32,438 bases of DNA from Pirellulaceae bacterium (lineage in GTDB: Bacteria > Planctomycetota > Planctomycetia > Pirellulales > Pirellulaceae), in the NCBI GenBank assembly GCA_026989685.1, contig JALSIV010000035.1, positions 1 through 32,438 on the forward strand. The letters are read 5' to 3'. A model generated the notes under the pieces. That model was not told where the DNA came from and made no database searches. It saw nothing but the letters and a program-made list of their open reading frames with translations. Positions 8,641 to 14,607 of the stretch are shown here, in pieces. The position numbers and the translations under genes were made by a program. Numbering within the stretch: position 1 is the first letter of the stretch; each line of letters begins with the position of its first letter.

Positions 8641-10140
8641 ATGACGGTTACTTGCATGAACGGTAAACGACGGAAACGGCACACGGGTTTTTCGCTGGTC
8701 GAACTGCTCGTGGCGATGGCGGTGGCGTTGATCCTGGTCAGTGCCTTGGCTCGCTTCTTCAAGTACGTGGGGGACACCGTATCGGCCGGTCGAGCTCTGC
8801 TCTATCTGACGGCCGACCTCCATGCCCGCCGAGTGGCGCTCGAACACGAGTTGCGCAGCGCCACCGCCTTTTCCCTGGCCGGCATCGACGGCTCGTCCAG
8901 CAGCGGCTACTTCGAGATCATTGAAGGGCCTTTACGCGACGGTTCGACGCTCAACAATCCCGACGAGCAGGTGTTCGGCGATGTCGACGATGTGCTGGCG
9001 TTCACGGTTCGATCGAGTGGCCAGCCGTTCCGCGGACAGTTGCTCTATTTCACCAAAATGCTCGATCCGACCACGGTGAATACGGCTCATCCGAAGACGA
9101 TTTATGCCCTCAACGTCTTGCCGGGAACGACGGCGCCGGCGACCTACTCCGCGGATACGCTCGAGTCGGACACGGCCGAGGTCATTTATTGGCTGACGCT
9201 CGACGACAAGAACCAGAACGGCCGGCGCGACTACGGCGAGTATTACGTTTTGCGACGGCGCGTGCTGCTGGTGCGTCCCGACGTGGTCCTCGATGGCAGT
9301 TACGGAGTGTTGAGTTACCCGTATGGAGCCCCCGCAGCGCCGTCGGTTTTCACCATTGCCGATCTGTCGATGAGACGCGAGTTGAGCAAGTGGAGCACCA
9401 ACAACCTGGAAAACCTGTCGCGTCGCGAAAACCGGTTCGGGCGCAATGGCACGGCCCTGGGAGTGGTGGGGCCGCCCCTCGTCGGGCCGGGCCCGTTTCC
9501 CAATTTCATGCTCGAGCCCGAGTTCCTGCCGCGACTCAAAGACGTCGTGCTGCCGCCGATCAACGGAAACTCCTACACCGTTTTCCGTGCCGAGGAGGAC
9601 ATCGTGCTCAGCCACGTCGTGGCGTTCGATGTCCAGGTGTTCGATCCTCAAGCCAACATGCGAGTGATCAACAACGAAGTGGCCGTGGCTCCTCACGATC
9701 CCGGCTACACCCAAGCCGCGACGGCCTTGACTTCCGGAGCGTTTATCGACCTGGGTAGAGACATGAACCTTCCCGCCGCCCAGCGACTGAACACGCCATT
9801 CTCGCAGGCCAGTTGGCTGCAACAGAACTACGCAAACGCCCTCGCCTCTCGAGGAATCTCCACCAAGGCGATCTACGATAGCTGGTCGCTCAGCTACGAT
9901 CGAGACGGCATCAACCAGTTGACCAATCCCAACGGTCCCAATCCCGATCCCTTTATCGACACCGGCAGCGACGGGTTGGACAACAACGGCAACGGGCTGA
10001 CCGATGAGCTGGCGGAGTTCGAGGCCCCCCCGCCGTACGCGGCATCGCTGCGGGGCATCAAGATCACGATCCGCGTCATCGACCCGGACACGCGTCAGGT
10101 TTCCCAGACGACGGTGATCGCCGATTTCACGCCGTTTTGA
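8641..10140 (+). CDS. GspJ/PilW-like minor pseudopilin
   Basis: About 499 residues. The prepilin signal is very clear: the basic leader NGKRRKRHTG, then FSLVELLVAMAVALILVSA, with Gly at -1 and Glu at +5. I chose ATG 8641; ATG 8656 would keep the same signal with a shorter leader, and TTG 8620 lies only three bases after the preceding stop. None has a strong Shine-Dalgarno sequence, so translation may be coupled to the giant upstream gene. Asp/Asn-rich calcium-loop-like motifs occur in DDKNQNGRRDYGEY (around 9205-9245) and DGLDNNGNGLTDELAEF (around 9969-10020). The last part (GIKITIRVIDPDTRQVSQ) resembles the C-terminal strand region of PilW/GspJ proteins. It is the last gene of the operon. 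Confidence 0.8.
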   Translation: MTVTCMNGKRRKRHTGFSLVELLVAMAVALILVSALARFFKYVGDTVSAGRALLYLTADLHARRVALEHELRSATAFSLAGIDGSSSSGYFEIIEGPLRDGSTLNNPDEQVFGDVDDVLAFTVRSSGQPFRGQLLYFTKMLDPTTVNTAHPKTIYALNVLPGTTAPATYSADTLESDTAEVIYWLTLDDKNQNGRRDYGEYYVLRRRVLLVRPDVVLDGSYGVLSYPYGAPAAPSVFTIADLSMRRELSKWSTNNLENLSRRENRFGRNGTALGVVGPPLVGPGPFPNFMLEPEFLPRLKDVVLPPINGNSYTVFRAEEDIVLSHVVAFDVQVFDPQANMRVINNEVAVAPHDPGYTQAATALTSGAFIDLGRDMNLPAAQRLNTPFSQASWLQQNYANALASRGISTKAIYDSWSLSYDRDGINQLTNPNGPNPDPFIDTGSDGLDNNGNGLTDELAEFEAPPPYAASLRGIKITIRVIDPDTRQVSQTTVIADFTPF

Positions 10141-10299
10141 GCGGGTTTCGACGTCGGCAGGCCGGTCGCTATTCGCATCCAGCAGGTGCTGAGCTACCAT
10201 GGAGGGTGGTGGCTTGAGCGCCCAGGGTCGCTGATGTCTTGTTTGGCAATGTCGGAGCGCCGTGGGCACAGGTTGCCGTGGCATTCGGTGGGCGCTACG

Positions 10300-10380
10300 A
10301 TCCCTACAGCCTACAGCCTATAGTTTGCAGTCTGCAGTCTGCAGTCTGCAGTCTGCAGTCTTACTGGCGAAGCCCGCATC
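10300..10380 (-). repeat. heptamer-repeat intergenic element A, with perfect (TGCAGTC)5
   Basis: Between the pseudopilin operon and the rhomboid gene. On the minus strand it reads GCGGGCTTCGCC, then degenerate 7-mers (AAGACTG, four CAGACTG, CAAACTA, two TAGGCTG, TAGGGAT). On the plus strand five exact TGCAGTC units run from 10326 to 10360. It shares head, repeat and tail with three other elements in this window (11268-11334, 18196-18253, 20291-20346). The rest of the gap 10141-10299 shows no gene or clear motif. Confidence 0.8.
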
Positions 10381-10397
10381 AGGGGAACAGAGGAGCG

Positions 10398-11267
10398 ATG
10401 GGAATCTACGATCGGGACTACTACCAGGGCGAACACGGCGGCTATGGCGGCGGCTTCGCGGCTCCCGGCACGGTCGGCAGCATGTCGATCACCGTACGTC
10501 TGATTCTGCTCAACAGTATCATCTTCATCGTCGGACTCTTTCTGCGAAACAAAGATCTTCCGGCCGACTGGCTGGGCGTTTCCGATCAGACGCTCCTCCA
10601 GCCCTGGAAGTGGTTCCAATTCCTAACGTATGGCTTTATTCACTCACCTCGCAGCGGCGAGCATCTGATCTTCAATATGATCGGGCTATGGTTCTTCGGT
10701 CGGCCGCTGGAGAATCGCCTGGGACGCCGCGAGTTTCTCACGCTTTATCTTACGACCATCGTGGTCGGCGGCGGCGTCACTTCTCTGCGCGCCTATCTGA
10801 CGGGAACGCCGACCCAGGTGATCGGAGCCTCCGGCGCCATCAGCGGCGTGATTCTGCTGTTCATTTTCTACTATCCGCGAGTCCAAGTCCTGTTCATGTT
10901 CTTTTTGCCGATGCCGGCCTGGGTGTTGGGCATCCTGCTGGTCGGTTTCAACTTGATGGGAGTCATGTCGCCCAATTCGCATACGGCTTTCGACGTCCAC
11001 TTGGCCGGGTTCGCGATGGCGGCCCTCTATTACTACGGTCACTGGAATCTGACTTCGACCTTTCAGCGATTGCTGCCGATCGGCGGACGCAATCCGCTGA
11101 AACGGCGCCCCAAACTGCGAGTGCTCCATCCGGAAAAGAAAGACGACAAGTTGGCTCGAGAGGCCGATCGGATTTTGGAGAAACTTCACCGAGAGGGCAT
11201 CGACTCGCTGACCGCCAAGGAACGCAGGACACTCGAGCGATACAGTCGCCGCGTGCGCGACTCCTAG
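10398..11267 (+). CDS. rhomboid-family intramembrane serine protease
   Basis: A 289-residue protein that cleaves membrane proteins within the bilayer. About six hydrophobic segments are visible between residues 31 and 215. The catalytic Ser is in VIGASGAISG (Ser145) and the His is in AFDVHLAGFAMA (His201). The conserved H-x3-N motif of the second membrane helix is HLIFN (His89, Asn93). The N-terminus (DYYQGEHGGYGGGF) is a Gly/Tyr-rich cytoplasmic extension. After residue 240 a basic, charged tail with LHREGIDSLTAKERRTLER resembles the small C-terminal domain found in other bacterial rhomboids. I start at ATG 10398 because GAGGAG lies just upstream, although its spacing is short; the frame stays open back to 10239, but that part crosses the heptamer repeat. 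Substrates are unknown. Confidence 0.9.
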   Translation: MGIYDRDYYQGEHGGYGGGFAAPGTVGSMSITVRLILLNSIIFIVGLFLRNKDLPADWLGVSDQTLLQPWKWFQFLTYGFIHSPRSGEHLIFNMIGLWFFGRPLENRLGRREFLTLYLTTIVVGGGVTSLRAYLTGTPTQVIGASGAISGVILLFIFYYPRVQVLFMFFLPMPAWVLGILLVGFNLMGVMSPNSHTAFDVHLAGFAMAALYYYGHWNLTSTFQRLLPIGGRNPLKRRPKLRVLHPEKKDDKLAREADRILEKLHREGIDSLTAKERRTLERYSRRVRDS

Positions 11268-11334
11268 CGCGGGCTTCGCCCGGAAGGCTGAAGGCCGGAG
11301 ACCGGAGGCGGGAGGCTGTAGGGTAGTAGGAGAA
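11268..11334 (+). repeat. heptamer-repeat element B, abutting the rhomboid stop codon
   Basis: It starts on the base after TAG (11265-11267). The head contains the hairpin CGGGC-TTC-GCCCG (11270-11282), and seven degenerate 7-mers follow in exact register from 11284 to 11332 (AAGGCTG, AAGGCCG, GAGACCG, GAGGCGG, GAGGCTG, TAGGGTA, GTAGGAG). The last unit contains the AGGAG (11328-11332) that sits eight bases before the GTG start of pncA. The element therefore appears to supply both a hairpin behind one gene and the ribosome binding site of the next. Confidence 0.82.
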
Positions 11335-11340
11335 ACGGCC

Positions 11341-11922
11341 GTGATCACTCCTTCGACGGGCGACGCCCTGGTGATTGTCGACGTGCAGCAGGATTTCCTT
11401 CCGGGAGGAGCTTTGGCGGTACCGCAGGGCGATGAAGTCGTTCCCGTGCTCAATCGCTACCTCGAACGCTTCACGGCGGCCGGCCTTCCCATCTATGCCA
11501 CTCGCGACTGGCACCCGCCCGACCATTGTTCGTTCCAAGGGCAGGGCGGTCCGTGGCCGGTGCATTGCGTCGCGGGAACTCCGGGGGCCCGCTTTGCCGA
11601 CGCGTTGCTATTGCCTCCCGATACCATCATCATCTCCAAGGGCACCGATTCGCGTCGTGAAGCCTATTCCGGGTTCGCCGGGACCGACCTGGAAGACCGG
11701 CTGCGGCAGGCCGACATCCATCGGCTATGGATCGGGGGACTGGCGACCGACTACTGCGTGAAACAGACTGTTAGCGACGCATTGCAGCGAGGATGGGACG
11801 TGTTGTTGTTGACCGACGCGGTCCGAGCCGTCGATGCGGAAGCGGGCGACGGTCGCCGTGCGATCGAGGCCATGGTCCGAGCGGGCGCTCGAGCGGTGAC
11901 GTGGAAGGATGTAGAACCATGA
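11341..11922 (+). CDS. pncA: nicotinamidase
   Basis: A 193-residue isochorismatase-fold enzyme that hydrolyses nicotinamide to nicotinate and ammonia in NAD salvage. Expected active-site residues are present: Asp14 in VIVDVQQDF, Lys100 in IISKGTDSRREAYSGF and the nucleophile Cys139 in GLATDYCVKQT. Metal ligands by family comparison are Asp56 and His58 in RDWHPPDHCSF and His75 in WPVHC. The length matches the family. The start is GTG 11341, supported by AGGAG at 11328-11332. The stop overlaps the pncB start (ATGA, 11919-11922), so the two salvage enzymes are probably translated from one message. Both steps of the Preiss-Handler entry, nicotinamide to nicotinate to nicotinate mononucleotide, are thus adjacent. 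Confidence 0.93.
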   Translation: MITPSTGDALVIVDVQQDFLPGGALAVPQGDEVVPVLNRYLERFTAAGLPIYATRDWHPPDHCSFQGQGGPWPVHCVAGTPGARFADALLLPPDTIIISKGTDSRREAYSGFAGTDLEDRLRQADIHRLWIGGLATDYCVKQTVSDALQRGWDVLLLTDAVRAVDAEAGDGRRAIEAMVRAGARAVTWKDVEP

Positions 11923-13439
11923 TCGAAAAGAGGCTGTCGCAAGACTCCATGTCGCAAGCAACACGCCCGAGGCCGGGAAGCGGTGCGGCCGGTTTTGTTA
12001 CAGGCTCCAAGAGGCTGTCGCAAAACTCCAGGCCGCAAGCGACACGCCCGAGGCCGGGACGCGGTGCGGCCGGTTTTGTTACAGGCTGTAAAACATTCCT
12101 GCTCACCGACCTGTACCAGCTCACCATGCTGCAGGGATACCGTCACGAGCGCATGAATGAATTGGCTGTTTTCGAGTTGTTCGTGCGCAAGTTGCCGACC
12201 GAACGGAATTTCCTGGTCGCCGCCGGACTCGCTCAGGCGGTGGACTACCTGCAGCAGGTGCAACTGACGGAAGAAGAAGCCGACTACTTGAAGACAACCG
12301 GCTTCTTCGAACCGGAATTCGTCGACTGGCTGGGCACGCTTCGTTTTCGAGGCGACGTGGATGCCATGCCCGAAGGAACCGTGTTCTTTCCCAACGAACC
12401 GATTCTGCGGGTCACGGCTCCTCTGGCCGAGGCGCAGCTCGTGGAAACGCGATTGATCAACTTGCTGCAATTCCAAACGATGGTCGCCTCCAAGGCGGCT
12501 CGCTGCGCGATGGCCGCTCCCGATCGAACGCTGGTCGAGTTCGGTCTGAGAAGGGCCCACGGTGCCGAAGCGGGCCTGCTGGCCGCTCGCGCCAGTTGCC
12601 TGGCCGGCTTTACCGGAACGTCCAACGTGATGGCCGGTCGACTGTTCGACCTCCCCATCTTCGGCACGATGGCCCATTCGTACATCATGGCGCATGATGA
12701 CGAACTCGAGGCCTTCCTCGGATTCGCCCGTTCCCAACCGGCCAATGTCGTGTTGCTGATCGACACGTACGATACGCTGGCCGCCGTTCCCAAGGTGATC
12801 CGGGCTGCGGAGATTCTGCAGCGCGAGGAGATCTCGATCAAGGCGGTACGCATCGACGCCGGCGATTTGGGAGATCTGGCCAAACAGGTGCGCACCGAAC
12901 TCGACCGCGCCGGCTGGCCCGACATCCGGATCTTCGCCAGCGGAGATCTGGACGAGTGGAAGCTGCGAAGCCTGGTCCAGCAGCAGCAAGCCCCCATTGA
13001 CGGGTTCGGTGTGGGGACGCGTCTGACGACCTCACACGATGCCCCTTATCTCAATTGCGCTTACAAACTCGAGGAGTACGCGGGGATCGCTCGCCGCAAG
13101 GTCTCCACCGGGAAGCAGACCTATCCCGGACGCAAGCAGGTCTTTCGCCGGACGGGAGCGGACGGGAAGTGGGAGTTGGACGTGTTGGGGCTGGCCGGAG
13201 AAGACCTCCCGGGCGAACCGTTGCTCGTACCGATCATGCGGGAAGGAGTCCCGGTCGCCGAGGCGGAGTCGGTGGAGTCGATTCGGCGGCGAACACTCCG
13301 GCAACTGGAGCGACTCCCCGATGCGCTGCGGCGCCTCGAGCCGGCGGGAAGTCCTTTTCCCCTGGAGTTGTCGGCGGGCCTTCAGCAGTTGATCCGCGAA
13401 ACCGACCTCCGTTTGGGATTGGTCGAAAGCACGAGTTGA
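11919..13439 (+). CDS. pncB: nicotinate phosphoribosyltransferase with in-frame repeat insertion
   Basis: A 506-residue enzyme converting nicotinate and PRPP (with ATP) to nicotinate mononucleotide. Family motifs run throughout: FLLTDLYQLTMLQGY near residues 60-74, ELFVRKLPTERNFLVAAGL, EFGLRRAHG, GFTGTSNVMAGRLFDLPIFG followed by TMAHSYIM, IDTYDT, RIDAGDL, ASGDLDEWKL and DGFGVGTRL. The start ATG overlaps the pncA stop. Residues about 4-57 are odd: they are two 27-residue repeats (each KRLSQ...TRPRPG...GFVTG) encoded by two copies of a 78-bp palindromic element. A third copy of that element is intergenic at 21327. No ATG lies between 11919 and the conserved LTDLYQLTM; the first is the Met within that motif. 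The inserted codons are therefore probably translated. Without the insert the protein would begin roughly MIEKTFLLTDLYQLTM. Confidence 0.92.
   Translation: MIEKRLSQDSMSQATRPRPGSGAAGFVTGSKRLSQNSRPQATRPRPGRGAAGFVTGCKTFLLTDLYQLTMLQGYRHERMNELAVFELFVRKLPTERNFLVAAGLAQAVDYLQQVQLTEEEADYLKTTGFFEPEFVDWLGTLRFRGDVDAMPEGTVFFPNEPILRVTAPLAEAQLVETRLINLLQFQTMVASKAARCAMAAPDRTLVEFGLRRAHGAEAGLLAARASCLAGFTGTSNVMAGRLFDLPIFGTMAHSYIMAHDDELEAFLGFARSQPANVVLLIDTYDTLAAVPKVIRAAEILQREEISIKAVRIDAGDLGDLAKQVRTELDRAGWPDIRIFASGDLDEWKLRSLVQQQQAPIDGFGVGTRLTTSHDAPYLNCAYKLEEYAGIARRKVSTGKQTYPGRKQVFRRTGADGKWELDVLGLAGEDLPGEPLLVPIMREGVPVAEAESVESIRRRTLRQLERLPDALRRLEPAGSPFPLELSAGLQQLIRETDLRLGLVESTS
11930..12007 (+). repeat. 78-bp palindromic element, copy 1 (inside pncB)
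   Basis: It begins GAGGCTGTCGCAAGAC and ends GTTTTGTTACAGGCTC. The ends are near-perfect inverted repeats of about 16 bases. It matches copy 2 at about 72 of 78 positions by eye. It lies three codons into pncB and is read in frame. The start-to-start period to copy 2 is 81 bases, a multiple of three. Confidence 0.88.
12011..12088 (+). repeat. 78-bp palindromic element, copy 2 (inside pncB)
   Basis: It is separated from copy 1 by CAA. The left end GAGGCTGTCGCAAAAC pairs with the right end GTTTTGTTACAGGCTG. Translated in the pncB frame it gives RLSQNSRPQATRPRPGRG and then AAGFVTG. The enzyme's conserved sequence resumes right after it. Confidence 0.88.
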
Positions 13440-13448
13440 CGTTACAAT
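13419..13448 (+). promoter_or_regulatory. possible promoter of the SYLF gene
   Basis: TACAAT (13443-13448) is one base from the sigma-70 -10 consensus and lies 45 bases before the SYLF gene start. TTGGTC (13419-13424), 18 bases upstream, is a weak -35 (3 of 6). It overlaps the end of pncB. Suggestive only. Confidence 0.3.
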
Positions 13449-13493
13449 CCGAGCCGGCCGACACACGATACCGCTCAGAAAGGATGCTGAATC

Positions 13494-14564
13494 ATGACGC
13501 GATGCCCTTGGAATCGACTGGCAATGGCTCTGCTGGCCTTGGCTGGGATGCCCTGGGTGGCATCGGCGCAGCAGCCGGGCCAAGTGGTGGTCGGCACGAT
13601 GCCGGAAGAGCGGATCATTCAAGCCTCGATCGCCGTGCTCAAGGAGGCACTCAATACTCCCGACCGGGGCATTCCGCGAAGCATGTTGGCCAACGCTCAT
13701 GGCGTGGTGATTGTGCCGCGGTTGATCAAGGTCGGCCTGGTGGCCGGCGTGCGTCACGGCAAGGGCGTGCTGATTGCTCGGGATGCCAAGGGAAACTGGG
13801 AAGCTCCCCTGTTCATCACCATGACCGGGGGCAGTGTGGGCTGGCAAGTCGGAATCGCCTCGAGCGACGTGGTACTGGTCTTCAAGAACCGGGGGCGCGT
13901 CGACCAACTCAAGCAGGGCAGATTCACCATCGGCGTCGACGCGGCCGCCGCGGCGGGTCCGGTCGGAAGACGCGTCGAAGCGGGAACCGACGCGCGACTC
14001 AGCGCTGAGATCTACTCCTATGCGCGAACTCGCGGCCTGTTTGCCGGCGTTTCCGTGGATGGTGCCGCTCTGCAAGTCGACCAAACGGCGACGCAAGCCT
14101 ATTACGCCAACGGTCAGGTCCCCACTTCGGCGCTCACGCTTTTGGGACTGTTGCAGACGACGACCACACCGGCAGCCGGTCATCCTGTCTCGCCCGCCGG
14201 ACAACCGGTCGAGCCCGCTCCGGCCACGTCGACGGTTGTGGCGGACGTGGAGACGATGCGCCGGGCCTTTGCAGCCAAGTGGCAGCCGCTGGCCGCGTTG
14301 CTGGACGACGCGTGGAAGCAGTACTTGGGACCGCCGCCGGTGCTCGTGAACCCGGGACAGACGTTCTCGCTCAACGACGTCCAGTCGCTACTGCAGCGAT
14401 ATGAGCGAGTGGCAAACGACCCCAAGTACAAAGTACTGACCGAGCGGATCGAGTTCCAGCAAGCTCGCGCCGCCTTGCGACAGTTCGTCCAGATTCTGCA
14501 GATGCAGGCTCCAGCCGGGTCGCAACTCAAACTGCCCGCCCCGCCGGGAATGGACGGACGATGA
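13494..14564 (+). CDS. exported SYLF (Ysc84/DUF500-type) lipid-binding domain protein
   Basis: A 356-residue protein. Residues 1-25 form a Sec signal peptide (NRLAMALLALAGMPWVASAQ) with a likely cleavage after ASA. The SYLF domain spans about residues 40-195. It has a conserved core of the type PRSMLANAHGVVIVPRLIKV, then GKGVLIARDAKGNWEAPLFI, TGGSVGWQVGIASSDVVLVF, KQGRFTIGVDAAAAAGPVGR and GLFAGVSVDG. In eukaryotes this domain binds phosphoinositides; in bacteria its role is not established, and an envelope-associated lipid-binding role is likely. The C-terminal 150 residues have a Pro/Ala-rich linker and a predicted helical region without recognised motifs. AAAGGATG about 10 bases upstream can serve as the ribosome binding site. 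The next gene (kinase) is convergent, and the 43-base gap holds no obvious terminator. Confidence 0.86.
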   Translation: MTRCPWNRLAMALLALAGMPWVASAQQPGQVVVGTMPEERIIQASIAVLKEALNTPDRGIPRSMLANAHGVVIVPRLIKVGLVAGVRHGKGVLIARDAKGNWEAPLFITMTGGSVGWQVGIASSDVVLVFKNRGRVDQLKQGRFTIGVDAAAAAGPVGRRVEAGTDARLSAEIYSYARTRGLFAGVSVDGAALQVDQTATQAYYANGQVPTSALTLLGLLQTTTTPAAGHPVSPAGQPVEPAPATSTVVADVETMRRAFAAKWQPLAALLDDAWKQYLGPPPVLVNPGQTFSLNDVQSLLQRYERVANDPKYKVLTERIEFQQARAALRQFVQILQMQAPAGSQLKLPAPPGMDGR

Positions 14565-14607
14565 GCTTCTCGGAGTCGCAGGACACTCGAGCCGACGACG
14601 AGACGGC

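Noticed and set aside
10326-10360. CRISPR-like array
   Set aside because: The 7-base units are contiguous with no spacers; this is a simple tandem repeat.
11930-12088. NAD-sensing riboswitch ahead of pncB
   Set aside because: The sequence is a repeated element with a third copy behind parE, unrelated to NAD genes, so a ligand-sensing role specific to pncB is unlikely.
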